Source: Bradyrhizobiaceae bacterium
GTDB taxonomy: Bacteria > Pseudomonadota > Alphaproteobacteria > Rhizobiales > Xanthobacteraceae
Direction: 5' to 3'
Length of the DNA stretch: 49,698 bases
NCBI GenBank assembly: GCA_003963145.1
Contig: RXJJ01000013.1
Coordinates: 89,108 to 138,805 of the forward strand
The first letter of the stretch is position 1. Each line of letters opens with the position of its first letter. Shown here piece after piece: positions 26,253-36,078 of this stretch. The notes under the pieces are model-generated. The model saw nothing but the letters and a program-made list of their open reading frames with translations. It ran no database searches and had not been told where the DNA came from. The position numbers and the translations under genes are program-made.

Positions 26253-27149
26253 TTATCCGCCACTGAAATCCTGCGGCGTAAAGCTGAGATCGAGCACCCG
26301 CCATTCCTTGTATTTCTCGGCCGGCAGCATGTCGTAGGGCTGGCAGGCTTGCAGCGCCTTGATCGCTGCCTGCATCAGAAATGGTCCCTTGGCGGAGGCG
26401 CTGGCCTCGATCAGGGCCGGCGGCGCCATCAGCTTGCCCTCGGGCGACAGGGCCACGCGCAAGACGATCCTGATTTTGTCGGAAGACGTGATGTTCGGCG
26501 GCAGCTGTGAGCATTTCCGCAAGTGAAGGCGGAAGGTTTCCACCGTGCTTGCCTCAATCTTTGCCGCCACAGTATCACCGCTGGAGCCGGGTTCATCGGA
26601 CAGGCCGAACAGGGCGCCGTATTTTTCGGTGATGTCCGGCTGGGCGACGGGCGGCGCATTGACAGTGAAAGACCCGATCTGCGGAGAGGCGGGCGCCGAC
26701 GGCTGCGACGACGGAGGTGGAGGGGCTTGCTGTGCGGCAGGCGCGCTCGCTGACTGCTGCGGGGCTGACTGTTGTGGCGGTGCCTTTTGTGTCTGCGTCG
26801 CTTTCTCAGCGGGCTTGGGTTGATCGGCCTGGGCCTGTTTCGATGTTTCGGCTGCCCCGGATTTTTTATCCGGACTGTCGGACAGGCTGGGCTTCGGAAT
26901 ACTCAGATCCAGCTGCGTCAGCGTGTCCTTCTTCTTTTGCTCCTCGGGAATTTTCGGCTCGGGCGGTGCTTCTTCCGGCGGAACGAGTTCGACCGCGATC
27001 GCCTCGCTCGGCACGGGCGCAAAAAGGCGAACACCGGTGCCATAAACCAGCCAGAGCAGAACCACGATATGCGCAAGAATCGACGCGCCGATCCCCAGCC
27101 GTGTGAGGAGCGGCGATCCGATCGCTTCGCTGGATGTATCGATGCTCAT
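26253..27149 (-). CDS. TonB/TolA-like envelope protein
   Basis: A 298-residue protein with a TolA/TonB layout. One N-terminal membrane helix (about residues 18-42, IGASILAHIVVLLWLVYGTG) is followed by a long Pro/Gln/Ala/Lys-rich periplasmic spacer (about 60-170). The C-terminal domain (about 205-295) contains FRLHLRKCSQLPPN and RIVLRVALSPEGKL, as in energy-transducing C-terminal domains. No exbB/exbD, tolQ/R or tolB gene is adjacent, so which system it serves is open. The start is ATG 27149 or 27164; neither has a strong ribosome site. It lies downstream of the Nudix gene on the same strand. Confidence 0.8.
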   Translation of the reverse strand: MSIDTSSEAIGSPLLTRLGIGASILAHIVVLLWLVYGTGVRLFAPVPSEAIAVELVPPEEAPPEPKIPEEQKKKDTLTQLDLSIPKPSLSDSPDKKSGAAETSKQAQADQPKPAEKATQTQKAPPQQSAPQQSASAPAAQQAPPPPSSQPSAPASPQIGSFTVNAPPVAQPDITEKYGALFGLSDEPGSSGDTVAAKIEASTVETFRLHLRKCSQLPPNITSSDKIRIVLRVALSPEGKLMAPPALIEASASAKGPFLMQAAIKALQACQPYDMLPAEKYKEWRVLDLSFTPQDFSGG

Positions 27150-27214
27150 GACCGGCGCGAACATACCAAAACGATATGCAGACGCGGTTATTTTTCGTCG
27201 GTTGACCGTGGCTG

Positions 27215-27958
27215 CTAGATCACGTCTCGCTGCATTGCGCCGGCCCGGTAATGAAAAAAGGGCAATTCCGGGTGGCGATGGGACAGGGGACCGGCCTCGA
27301 GCCGTTTTTCGAGTTCGGCAAGCACGCGGCGGGTAATAGGGTGCATGTCGGCCAGTGGCGGGGCACCGAGCTCGATCCATACCAGTTCGACAAGTTCGGC
27401 GTCGGCGTGGACGATGCCTTTTACTTCGTGCGCGATGGCGGACGCTTCGGCGGTGAAGAAGCGGGCGTCGTAGCGCCTGATGTTGCCGGGCGGTGTAATG
27501 GCCCGGGCGATCAGGTACAATTGCGAGGGATCCGGCAAAAGACCGGCTTCGGCGAACGGCGTCCAGGCGCCGGAAAGACGCATCGCCTGTGCCGCCTCGA
27601 CTTTCGAGGTAACTTTTCTGCCGAGGCAAAGGCCGGTCTCCTCGCAAACCTCGCGGATGGCGGCGGTGACAAGGGCGCGTGCGCGAGCCGCTTCGATTTT
27701 CGGGCTGCCGTCCTGCAGCCTCTTTTCAAGGGCTTTCGGAAGCGCACTGGCGAGAGGAATACGGTTGTCGGTCGGATCGACACGTCCGCCGGGAAACACC
27801 AGCCTGCCAGGCATGAACACCAGGCCGTGATGCCGCTTGCCGACCAGGATTTTCGGCACCCGCCCGCTGCGATCGATAAGGATCAGCGCCGCGGCGTCTC
27901 GCGGCCGCCGATAGGGATGTTGCGCACGATCCGCACCGGCATCGGAAACCCCATTCAT
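27215..27958 (-). CDS. Nudix hydrolase
   Basis: A 247-residue Nudix protein that cleaves a nucleoside diphosphate linked to another moiety; the substrate is not clear. The core Nudix residues REVCEETGL (catalytic Glu pair) are near residues 101-109. The upstream loop is long, as in the NUDT7/NUDT19-like subgroup associated with acyl-CoA or ADP-ribose substrates. RLVFPGGRVD supplies the preceding strand and turn. It lies 17 bp after the DUF983 gene and belongs to the minus-strand series topA-rnr-DUF983-Nudix. Confidence 0.9.
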   Translation of the reverse strand: MNGVSDAGADRAQHPYRRPRDAAALILIDRSGRVPKILVGKRHHGLVFMPGRLVFPGGRVDPTDNRIPLASALPKALEKRLQDGSPKIEAARARALVTAAIREVCEETGLCLGRKVTSKVEAAQAMRLSGAWTPFAEAGLLPDPSQLYLIARAITPPGNIRRYDARFFTAEASAIAHEVKGIVHADAELVELVWIELGAPPLADMHPITRRVLAELEKRLEAGPLSHRHPELPFFHYRAGAMQRDVI

Positions 27959-27975
27959 CGGCCCCGAACCCGCCC

Positions 27976-28470
27976 TCAGGAATCGCCGTGGTTTTTCCCG
28001 GCGGTTCGGGTGTCATCGAATCCATGCATCCGGAACGCCCATTGCAGTCCGACAACGGCTCCCTTGACGGGTTGCAGCAAGAGCAGGGAGGCAATCAGCG
28101 TGAGCGGCAGATAGATTGCGAGCTGCAGGGCGACCGGCGGCGAGAAATTAGTCTCGATCATCAGCACGATCGGAACCACGATGTGTCCGACGATGACGAT
28201 GACGAGATAGGCCGGCAGATCGTCGGCGCGGTGGCCGCTGAAATCCTGACCGCAGACGGTGCAGGAATCGGCAACCTTCAGATAGGCGCAAAAGATCCTG
28301 CCCTTGCCGCACCGCGGACAGCGGCCAGCAAAGCCGCGCTTCATCGCGGTCCAGACATCGCGCTTTTCCGAGAGGGCGCGGTCGGAGGTCCAGATGGTTT
28401 TGGATTCTTTGCTGGATGCGCTGGGCACCACGCTCGATACCGGAGCAGGGGTCACACTGAGGTTATCCAT
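27976..28470 (-). CDS. DUF983 family zinc-ribbon membrane protein
   Basis: A 164-residue protein of the DUF983 family. Two cysteine pairs (CPRC, C51 and C54; CTVC, C70 and C73) form a likely zinc ribbon. Two C-terminal membrane helices (about 87-105 and 115-137) follow. The N-terminal 40 residues look disordered. The function of the family is unknown. GGAGAG precedes ATG 28470. It starts 35 bp downstream of the rnr stop and 17 bp before the Nudix gene, a conserved arrangement in this bacterial group. Confidence 0.9.
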   Translation of the reverse strand: MDNLSVTPAPVSSVVPSASSKESKTIWTSDRALSEKRDVWTAMKRGFAGRCPRCGKGRIFCAYLKVADSCTVCGQDFSGHRADDLPAYLVIVIVGHIVVPIVLMIETNFSPPVALQLAIYLPLTLIASLLLLQPVKGAVVGLQWAFRMHGFDDTRTAGKNHGDS

Positions 28471-28505
28471 CTTTCTCTCCTGTCAGCGTCGCCGCACCAA
28501 GGCGA

Positions 28506-30863
28506 TCAACCCTTTTTCGGTTTGCGCGCCCGGGATTTTGAAGATTTGTTTCGCGAGGCCTTTTTGGAAAGCTTGCGCAATGTCTTCTTGTCCCTGGTGC
28601 GGCCTTTGCCGCCGTTGTTTTGCGATGTTGGTGCCGATCCTCGTTGATCGCGCCGCTGGCCGGAACGCGGGGCTATCGAACCCCCAGACAGAAGCTCGAA
28701 CCGCAATGCACCGGCGACCGGTGCTGTTTCTACCAGACGAACCTCCACCACGTCACCCAATCTGTGCATGGTGCCGCTGCGCGTGCCGATGAGCGCATGG
28801 CGGGTTTCGTCGTAATTGAAATATTCGCTGCCCAGTGAGCGGACAGGGATCAATCCATCGGCACCTGTTCCAGTCAATTTTACAAACAATCCAGCACGTG
28901 TGACACCGGAGATGCGTCCTTCGAAAACCGCGCCAATGCGATCGGCAAGGAAATGCGCGATCAGGCGGTCGGCGGTTTCGCGTTCCGCCTTCATCGCGCG
29001 GCGCTCGGTCAGTGAAATGTCGGCGGCGACTTCGCTCAGCGTCTCAAAGGTTTCATTCTCCGGCAGCGCGCCTTCGCCAAGACCGAGCGCGCGGATCAGA
29101 GCGCGATGCACGATCAGGTCCGCGTATCGCCTGATCGGCGAAGTAAAATGAGCATAGCGGCGCAGGTTCAAACCGAAATGGCCATAATTTTCCGCTGCGT
29201 ATTCGGCCTGCGCCTGTGAGCGCAACACGACTTCGTTCACCAACGGTTCGGCGTCGCGGCCCTTCACCTGCGCCAGGATCCGGTTGAACACCGAAGGCCG
29301 CAGCGCGCCGGTCGCCGAGAAGGGCATATCGAGCGTCTTGAGGAACTCACGCAGGTTGTGAACCTTCTCCACCGTCGGCTCGTCGTGAACGCGGTAGATC
29401 AGCGGCAGCGTCTTCTTTTCCAGGGTCTCGGCCGCCGCGACGTTGGCGAGGATCATGAATTCCTCGATCAGCCTGTGGGCGTCGAGCCGCTCGGGCGTCA
29501 CCACGCGGTCGACGGTGCCATCCGGCTTGAGCAGGATTTTTCGCTCGGGCAGGTCGAGATCGAGCGGATCGCGCTCGTCACGTGCGCGCTTGACGAGCGC
29601 ATAGGCGTCATAGAGCGGTTTCAGGATTGGATCGAGCAGCGGCCCGGTGGCGTCATCCGGCCGGCCGTCGATGGCGGCTTGCGCCTGCGCGTAATGCAGC
29701 TTCGCGGCCGAGCGCATCAGGATGCGGTGAAATGTGTGCGAACGCTTGCGTCCATCCGCGCCGATCACCATGCGGACCGCGAGCGCCCCGCGCGCTTCGT
29801 TGGGTTTGAGCGAGCACAGGTCGTTCGAGATGCGCTCCGGCAGCATCGGCACGACGCGATCCGGGAAATAGACCGAATTGCCGCGCCTTAGCGCCTCGCG
29901 GTCGAGCGCCGAGCCGGGCTGTACGTAAAAGGCGACGTCCGCAATGGCGACATCGACGATATAGCCGCCCTTGTTGGCGGGATCATCATCCGGCCGTGCG
30001 TGCACGGCGTCGTCGTGGTCCTTCGCGTCCGGCGGATCGATGGTGACGAGGGGCACGTCGCGCCAGTCCTCACGGCCTGCCAGCGTTGCAGGTTTTGCGG
30101 CCTCGGATTCGGCAACAACGTCCTTGGGAAATTCGTACGGAATACCGTGCGCGTGAATCGCGATCAGGCTCACCGCCTTTTCGGTGGCGATGGAGCCAAG
30201 CCTTTCCTTGACGCGACCGGATGGCAGGCCGTAGCCGCGCGACCGCATCAATTCCACGGTGATAAGATCGCCATCCTGCGCACCTGCGGAATCGGATGAA
30301 GCGATGGCGATCTCGCGCCCAACCTGCTTCTTGTCCACCGGAACAAGACGGCCGCTGCCGTTCGGCATCATGCGATAGATTCCGAGAATCAGGTTTCTGG
30401 TTTTTTCCAGAAGCTTGATGACACGCCCGGTGTAGGGCGCGTGACGTGCACCGCGCTCGGGCTTCTCGATCCGCAGCAACGCGCGGTCGCCGATGCCCGC
30501 GACAGTGCCAGGCTTTGGCTTTTTGGGGATGTGAATGCGAATGAGGGGAGCGGGGCCGTCCGCCTCCACCAGCCATTCGGCAGGCGCGGCGATCAGTTCG
30601 CCATCCTTGTCGCGGCCGGTGATATCGGCGACGAGGGTCGGCGGCAGCGATTTCGGCTCGGTCACCTTGCGGCCGCGCTTGGCGATCAGGCCCTCGTCGG
30701 CCAGTTCGGACAGAATACGCCGCAGCGCCGCGCGTGCCTCGTTCTTCAACCCGAAATGACGGGCGAGTTCGCGTGTGCCAGCCTCGGTGGGATGGTCGCG
30801 GACGAACGCGACAATGCTCTCCCGGTCGGGAAAGGCACTGCTCGCGTCACGTTTGCTTTTCAT
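28506..30863 (-). CDS. rnr: ribonuclease R
   Basis: A 785-residue 3'-to-5' exoribonuclease that degrades structured RNA. An N-terminal winged-helix region (1-70) is followed by cold-shock-like domains. The RNB catalytic domain has the acidic cluster TIDPPDAKDHDDAV (D276, D279, D282, D284, D285). The S1 domain lies at about 650-735, and the tail of about 45 residues is very rich in Lys and Arg. The ATG at 30863 overlaps the topA stop by one base (TAATG), so the two are translationally coupled. The order topA-rnr-DUF983-Nudix is typical of Bradyrhizobium relatives. Confidence 0.97.
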   Translation of the reverse strand: MKSKRDASSAFPDRESIVAFVRDHPTEAGTRELARHFGLKNEARAALRRILSELADEGLIAKRGRKVTEPKSLPPTLVADITGRDKDGELIAAPAEWLVEADGPAPLIRIHIPKKPKPGTVAGIGDRALLRIEKPERGARHAPYTGRVIKLLEKTRNLILGIYRMMPNGSGRLVPVDKKQVGREIAIASSDSAGAQDGDLITVELMRSRGYGLPSGRVKERLGSIATEKAVSLIAIHAHGIPYEFPKDVVAESEAAKPATLAGREDWRDVPLVTIDPPDAKDHDDAVHARPDDDPANKGGYIVDVAIADVAFYVQPGSALDREALRRGNSVYFPDRVVPMLPERISNDLCSLKPNEARGALAVRMVIGADGRKRSHTFHRILMRSAAKLHYAQAQAAIDGRPDDATGPLLDPILKPLYDAYALVKRARDERDPLDLDLPERKILLKPDGTVDRVVTPERLDAHRLIEEFMILANVAAAETLEKKTLPLIYRVHDEPTVEKVHNLREFLKTLDMPFSATGALRPSVFNRILAQVKGRDAEPLVNEVVLRSQAQAEYAAENYGHFGLNLRRYAHFTSPIRRYADLIVHRALIRALGLGEGALPENETFETLSEVAADISLTERRAMKAERETADRLIAHFLADRIGAVFEGRISGVTRAGLFVKLTGTGADGLIPVRSLGSEYFNYDETRHALIGTRSGTMHRLGDVVEVRLVETAPVAGALRFELLSGGSIAPRSGQRRDQRGSAPTSQNNGGKGRTRDKKTLRKLSKKASRNKSSKSRARKPKKG

Positions 30864-33670
30864 TATCCTCGTGCTTTTCCGGCGCTCTTTTTGGCTGAAG
30901 GTGCGGTCTTGGCGGCAGCGACCTTGGCAGCAGCAACCTTCGGAGCCGGGGCTTTTTTCGCCTTGACCGCAGCGCGGGGCTTGGCGGCCTTGATGGGCGC
31001 GGTTTCGGTCTTTTCAGTTGCGGGCTTGCCGGATTTTTTCGCTGCCGCCTTTTTTGCCGGTGTTTTGTCGGCTGCAGGTTTGTCCTCGCCATTGCCCTTG
31101 GAAGCGCTCCTGGCGGCATTCTTGGCAGGCGTAGGCCTTTTCGCGGCGCGCTTCGCCTTGCCGCCCTTGGCCGCGCGCTCCTCGATTAGCGCAATGGCTT
31201 CCTCAAGCGTCAGTTTTTCCGGCTCGATGCTGTCAGGAATGGTCGCGTTGATGCCGTCGATCGTGACATAGGCACCGTAGCGGCCCTTCTTTCGCATGAT
31301 GGTGCCGCCGCGCGCCGGGTATTCGCCAACCGCTGTGCCCGGATCCGCACCGAACCGGCGGCTTGGACCCTTGGCGATCTTTTCCGCGATCAGCGTCACC
31401 GCGCGGTTGAGGCCGACGGTGTAAACCTCGTCGCCGGCCTCAAGGCTCGCATAGGTCTTGCCGTGGCGCACGAACGGGCCGAAGCGTCCGATACCGGCGA
31501 CGATCATTTCGCCGTCCTCGGGGTGCGGGCCGACATCGCGCGGCAGTGACAGCAGCTTCAACGCAAGCTCAAGCTCGACATCACCGGGCGACATGTTCTT
31601 GGGAATGCCCGCGCGTTTGGGCTTTTCGTCCTCCGCATAGTCCTTGGCATCACCGAGCTGAATATAGGGGCCGAACCGTCCGGCCTTCACGGCCACTTCA
31701 AGACCCGTTTCCGGATCCTTGCCGAGCGAACGGTCGCTTGCGCCGCTGGAAGCGGCGAGCGGTCGGGTATAGCGGCATTCGGGATAGTTCGAGCAGCCGA
31801 CGAACGCGCCGAACTTTCCGGCTTTCAGATTGAGCTTGCCGGTGCCGCAACTCGGGCACTGGCGCGGATCGCCGCCGTCGGCGCGTTTTTCATAAATGTG
31901 TTCGCCGAGCATCGCGTCGAGCACGTCGAGCACTTCGGTGACGCGAACGTCCTTGATCTCGTTGACGGCGCCGATGAAGTCCTTCCAGAAATCGGTAAGG
32001 ACCTGCTTCCAGGAAATCTCGTTGTTCGAGATGAGGTCGAGCTTCTCCTCAAGATCGGCGGTGAAATCGAACTCAACATAGCGCGCGAAATAGTTCTCCA
32101 GGAACGCGACCACGACGCGGCCCTTGTCCTCGGCATAGAGGCGCTTCTTGTCGAGCTTGACGTAGCCGCGGTCTTTCAGCACCTGCAGGATGGAGGCGTA
32201 GGTCGAGGGCCGGCCGATGCCGAGCTCTTCCATGCGCTTGACCAGCGAGGCTTCCGAATAGCGCGGCGGTGGTTCGGTGAAATGCTGGGTGACGGCGAGG
32301 TTTTCGCGCTTGAGTGATTCGCCTTCGCTCATCGCGGGCAGGCGGCGGCTGTCCTCGTCGTCGGGATCGTCGTCGCGACCTTCCTGATAGACCGCGAGGA
32401 AGCCGTCGAACTTGACGACCTGACCCGTGGCGCGCAGTTCGAGCGTGCGCGCGCCGGCCTTGGCGGTGATGTCGACGGTGGTGCGCTCGAGTTCCGCCGA
32501 TTCCATCTGGCTCGCGACGGTGCGCATCCAGATCAGTTCGTAAAGGCGCGCCTGATCATTATCCAGATGGCGCTTCATTTCGGCGGGGCGGCGCGCCACA
32601 TCGGTCGGGCGGATCGCCTCATGCGCTTCCTGCGCGTTCTTGGCTTTTGAAGTGTATTGGCGCGGCGCGTCCGGCACGTAGGCGTTGCCGTAATCCTCCC
32701 CGATCACCTTGCGGGCCTGTGTGATCGCGGATGGATCGATCGAAACGCCGTCAGTTCGCATATAGGTGATGAGGCCGGTGGTCTCGCCGCCGAGATTGAT
32801 GCCCTCGTAAAGACGCTGGGCGATGCGCATGGTGTGTGAGGGCGCGAAACCGAGCTTGCGGCTGGCTTCCTGCTGCAGCGTCGAGGTCGTAAAGGGCGCC
32901 TGCGGATTGCGCCGCGCCGGCTTTGCTTCAAGCGTGGTGACGGAGAAGTTGGCGCTCTCGAGCGCCTTCTTGAAATCCTCGGCTTCCTGACCGGTGCCGA
33001 TGTCGAGACGCTGGATCTTCTTGCCGTCGGCGCCAACAAGGCGTGCTTCGAAACTCTCGCCGCGCGGCGTCGCCAGCGTGGCGATCAGCGACCAGTATTC
33101 ACGCGGAACGAACTTTTCGATCTCAAGCTCGCGGTCGCAGACGAGGCGCAGCGCGACGGACTGCACGCGTCCGGCTGAGCGGGCGCCGGGCAGCTTGCGC
33201 CACAGTACGGGCGAAAGGGTGAAGCCGACGAGATAATCCAGCGCGCGACGCGCGAGATAGGCGTCCACCAGCGCGCCGTCGATCTGGCGCGGATGCTGCA
33301 TCGCCTCGGTTACGGCTTGCTTGGTGATGGCATTGAAGACCACGCGCTCGATCTTCTGATCCTTCAGCGCGCGCTTCTGTTTCATGATCTCCAGCACGTG
33401 CCAGGAGATGGCTTCGCCTTCGCGATCGGGGTCGGTTGCGAGGATGAGCTTGTCGGCTTCCTTCAGCGCCTTGGCGATTTCGTTGAGACGGCCGGCGGCT
33501 TTAGGATCATTTTCCCACACCATTTGAAAATTGGCATCGGGATCCACCGATCCGTTCTTGGCGGGAAGATCCCGGACATGGCCATAGGACGCCAGGACCT
33601 CATAGGAGGAACCCAGATATTTGTTGATCGTCTTGGCCTTGGCAGGGGACTCAACAATGACGAGATTCAT
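30863..33670 (-). CDS. topA: DNA topoisomerase I (type IA)
   Basis: A 935-residue enzyme that relaxes negative supercoils. The Toprim domain begins at MNLVIVESPAKAKTI and includes ATDPDREGEAISWH. The catalytic tyrosine is Y303 in TYMRTDG. One four-cysteine zinc finger (about 600-625, CPSC and CSNYPEC) is followed by three cysteine-free repeats of the same fold, each with a GRFGPY- or GRYGAY-like core. The last 85 residues are a Lys/Ala/Pro-rich tail that should bind DNA non-specifically. I chose ATG 33670 rather than the in-frame extension to 33757 because family members begin with this motif. Confidence 0.97.
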   Translation of the reverse strand: MNLVIVESPAKAKTINKYLGSSYEVLASYGHVRDLPAKNGSVDPDANFQMVWENDPKAAGRLNEIAKALKEADKLILATDPDREGEAISWHVLEIMKQKRALKDQKIERVVFNAITKQAVTEAMQHPRQIDGALVDAYLARRALDYLVGFTLSPVLWRKLPGARSAGRVQSVALRLVCDRELEIEKFVPREYWSLIATLATPRGESFEARLVGADGKKIQRLDIGTGQEAEDFKKALESANFSVTTLEAKPARRNPQAPFTTSTLQQEASRKLGFAPSHTMRIAQRLYEGINLGGETTGLITYMRTDGVSIDPSAITQARKVIGEDYGNAYVPDAPRQYTSKAKNAQEAHEAIRPTDVARRPAEMKRHLDNDQARLYELIWMRTVASQMESAELERTTVDITAKAGARTLELRATGQVVKFDGFLAVYQEGRDDDPDDEDSRRLPAMSEGESLKRENLAVTQHFTEPPPRYSEASLVKRMEELGIGRPSTYASILQVLKDRGYVKLDKKRLYAEDKGRVVVAFLENYFARYVEFDFTADLEEKLDLISNNEISWKQVLTDFWKDFIGAVNEIKDVRVTEVLDVLDAMLGEHIYEKRADGGDPRQCPSCGTGKLNLKAGKFGAFVGCSNYPECRYTRPLAASSGASDRSLGKDPETGLEVAVKAGRFGPYIQLGDAKDYAEDEKPKRAGIPKNMSPGDVELELALKLLSLPRDVGPHPEDGEMIVAGIGRFGPFVRHGKTYASLEAGDEVYTVGLNRAVTLIAEKIAKGPSRRFGADPGTAVGEYPARGGTIMRKKGRYGAYVTIDGINATIPDSIEPEKLTLEEAIALIEERAAKGGKAKRAAKRPTPAKNAARSASKGNGEDKPAADKTPAKKAAAKKSGKPATEKTETAPIKAAKPRAAVKAKKAPAPKVAAAKVAAAKTAPSAKKSAGKARG

Positions 33671-33917
33671 TTGTTTCCAAAGACTTAGGGTAAGATAACA
33701 GGCCGGAATCAGAGCTGAGTCACCGTCTGTCTGGCCGATACATGGGTAAAGAGCCATGTCCTGTCAAATCGCCGGGCTGTGATTTGGGTCCTAAACAGCC
33801 TCAAAAAAAGGTTGAGTATTTTAACTCAATGCTACTTAAAGTTGTAAAATCGCCGCGAATGGGATAAGGATTCCCGCCAGTGAGATGTATCCCGCTACGT
33901 CCTTTTCGGGAAAGTCG

Positions 33918-34148
33918 ATGTCATCGCGCAGTCCGAACGGCGACTATTCGCAGCCGCAATGCAGAGCGAGCGACGGCAGCGCGGGCGATGGCGGCCCCGC
34001 CGAGGCCGCGGCTTTTATCGCGACCATGCTTTCCGATCTCAAGCAAATCTCGCGGCGTCACCGGCTGGAAACTCTGAACTATCTGTTGGAGCTCGCGCAT
34101 CTGGAGGCGCAGGACAGTTTAAGCAGGCGCAAGGCGGGCGATGTTTGA
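33918..34148 (+). CDS. small helical protein, 76 residues
   Basis: A short protein that I do not recognise by name. The first 30 residues look disordered (Ser, Gly, Asp-rich). Residues 32-72 form a long amphipathic helix or helical pair (AAAFIATMLSDLKQISRRH, then LNYLLELAHLEAQDSL). No signal peptide or membrane segment is present. ATG 33918 follows GGGAAAG; the in-frame ATG at 33885 is an alternative. It is a plus-strand gene wedged between the minus-strand topA and dprA. The hydrophobic/charged spacing argues for a real protein. Role unknown. Confidence 0.65.
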   Translation: MSSRSPNGDYSQPQCRASDGSAGDGGPAEAAAFIATMLSDLKQISRRHRLETLNYLLELAHLEAQDSLSRRKAGDV

Positions 34149-34278
34149 GCCGAGGCGCTGCTCGGATCCACAAACTGTCTCCGACCCGATATTTCTCGAC
34201 TTTATATTTAAAGTCAGCGCGGCGGCCGAATCCCGCCACCAGGGTAACGTGCAAAACGGCGCCGCGCCGTGGATGACG

Positions 34279-35451
34279 TTAAAGCAGCGACACCATCCCG
34301 CCGCCGTGCCGCTCCAGCCGTCCCGCAAGCTCGAGTTCGAGCAGCACGGTACGCACGGCCGCGGGTGAAATTCCGGATAACCTTATCAGGTCGTCGATGC
34401 CGACCGGGGAAGGGCCAAGAAGGCCAACGACCCGCGCCCGGTCACTGGCGCCAGGTTCATCTTCGATCGGATCGTCGTCCCGCTCGCCGACCGGCAATTC
34501 GATCGGCCGCTCCATGATAGGCTGAAGGGCATTGATGACGTCGGCAGCTTCGGTCACCAGCGTTGCACCCTGCTTGATGAGATCGTTGGTTCCGGCGGCG
34601 CGCGGATCGAGCGGCGAGCCTGGGACGGCAAAGACCTCGCGGCCCTGTTCGTTGGCAAAGCGCGCGGTGATGAGAGAGCCGGAGCGGTAGGCCGCTTCCA
34701 CGATGATGACGCCCAGCGCGGCGCCGGAAATCAGGCGGTTACGGCGCGGAAAATCTTTCGCGCGCGGCGTGTGACCTATGGGCATTTCGGAAATCGCGCC
34801 GCCGGAATGTTCGATGATGGCAAGCAGCAGATCCTGATGTTCGGGCGGATAAATCCTGTCATGGCCGCCGGCCAGCACGGCGACGGTGCCGCCGCCAAGG
34901 CTCGCACGATGCGCCGCCTGATCGATCCCGCGCGCGAGACCGGAGGCGACGACAAATCCGGCATCGCCAAGACCGTGCGCGATGTTCTGTGCAAATTTCA
35001 ATCCGGCGCCCGAGGCATTGCGCGAGCCAACGATGCCAACCATGGGCCGCATCTGCACATCCAGCGCGCCGCGCACGCCGAGCAATGGCGGCGCGTCGTC
35101 GATCAGCGCAAGGCGCGGCGGGTAGCCATATTCGCCGGGTGCGAGCATGGCCACGCCCATCTTGGCGCAAATGCCGATTTCACGCTCCGCGTCCTCCGCC
35201 GTCGGTATCCGGCCGGGTTTGCTGGCGCCGCCGCGCTTGGTGAGTTCAGGCAAGCGTTCGAGAGCGAGCCGCGCGCTGCCATAGTGCCTGATCAGGGAGC
35301 GAAAGGTGCGGGGTCCGACATTGTCGCAGCGGATCAGGCGCAGCCAGTCGATCCGCTGCGCGTCGGTGAGCATCTGGATGGTGCGCGGTTGCGTGTCCAA
35401 GCCGTCCCCCGGAACCCGGGAGAGTGTTGCCGAAGTCAGGGCCGCCGACAA
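34279..35451 (-). CDS. dprA: DNA-processing protein DprA
   Basis: A 390-residue protein that binds incoming single-stranded DNA and loads RecA during natural transformation; it is also widespread in species not known to transform. The extended Rossmann fold includes [32 protein letters not shown] and [11 protein letters not shown]-terminal winged-helix domain (about 325-390) follows. The start is uncertain. TTG 35451 gives the full frame, TTG 35400 has GGGGGA upstream, and ATG 35373 begins the conserved [12 protein letters not shown] segment. It is the last gene of the minus-strand unit pyrB-pyrC'-plsY-dprA. Confidence 0.94.
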   Translation of the reverse strand: MSAALTSATLSRVPGDGLDTQPRTIQMLTDAQRIDWLRLIRCDNVGPRTFRSLIRHYGSARLALERLPELTKRGGASKPGRIPTAEDAEREIGICAKMGVAMLAPGEYGYPPRLALIDDAPPLLGVRGALDVQMRPMVGIVGSRNASGAGLKFAQNIAHGLGDAGFVVASGLARGIDQAAHRASLGGGTVAVLAGGHDRIYPPEHQDLLLAIIEHSGGAISEMPIGHTPRAKDFPRRNRLISGAALGVIIVEAAYRSGSLITARFANEQGREVFAVPGSPLDPRAAGTNDLIKQGATLVTEAADVINALQPIMERPIELPVGERDDDPIEDEPGASDRARVVGLLGPSPVGIDDLIRLSGISPAAVRTVLLELELAGRLERHGGGMVSLL

Positions 35452-35469
35452 TGCGGGAATGACAGGAAA

Positions 35470-36072
35470 TCAGCCTCTGGAGCCGATCCGGCTCTCGGTG
35501 CCGTCCCGCAGCCGTTCAATATTGGCGCGGTGCATGTACCAGAGCATTGCCGAGAGGACGGCGAACAGGAGCGCGAGCTGCAGAAAGCCCGACCACCACA
35601 GAAACACCGGGATCGTTGCGCTGGCTATCAGGGCGGCCAGCGACGAGTAACGCGACACAAAAGCGGTGCCGAGCCAGATGACTGCGAAGGCGAGGGCCGC
35701 CGGCCAGAACAGGCCGAGCAGGACGCCGAGATAAACCGCGACGCCCTTGCCGCCCTTGAACTGCAGCCACACCGGAAACAGGTGGCCGATAAAGGCGCCG
35801 AGTGCGGCGGCCATCGCAGCGTCACGGCCGAACACATAGCCGGCGAGCACCACGACAAGCGTGCCCTTGAGCATGTCGAGCAGCAGCGTCAGCGCGGCCA
35901 GATCCTTGCGGCCGGTACGCAGTACGTTGGTCGCGCCGATGTTGCCGGAGCCGATCGACCGCAAATCCTTTGTCCCCGCGAGCCTGGTGAGCAGGAGGCC
36001 GAAGGGGATCGAGCCGAAGGCGTAGCCCCAGATCAGGGCGACCAGAAGGATAAAGAGATGATAAGTCGTCAT
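35470..36072 (-). CDS. plsY: glycerol-3-phosphate acyltransferase PlsY
   Basis: A 200-residue inner membrane enzyme that transfers an acyl group from acyl phosphate to glycerol 3-phosphate, the first step of phospholipid synthesis. The first conserved motif [19 protein letters not shown] and the second, [12 protein letters not shown], are at about residues 20-50. [17 protein letters not shown] gives the third. About five membrane helices are visible. It starts 6 bases after the pyrC-like stop and ends 18 bases before dprA, so it is part of the same transcript. The acyl-phosphate producer PlsX is not in this window. Confidence 0.96.
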   Translation of the reverse strand: MTTYHLFILLVALIWGYAFGSIPFGLLLTRLAGTKDLRSIGSGNIGATNVLRTGRKDLAALTLLLDMLKGTLVVVLAGYVFGRDAAMAAALGAFIGHLFPVWLQFKGGKGVAVYLGVLLGLFWPAALAFAVIWLGTAFVSRYSSLAALIASATIPVFLWWSGFLQLALLFAVLSAMLWYMHRANIERLRDGTESRIGSRG

Positions 36073-36078
36073 GCCGCT

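Noticed and set aside
33740-33829. Two short inverted repeats (ACATGG/CCATGT and TTGAGT/ACTCAA) upstream of topA
   Set aside because: Six-base arms with 6- to 8-base loops are expected by chance; no link to a regulator can be shown.
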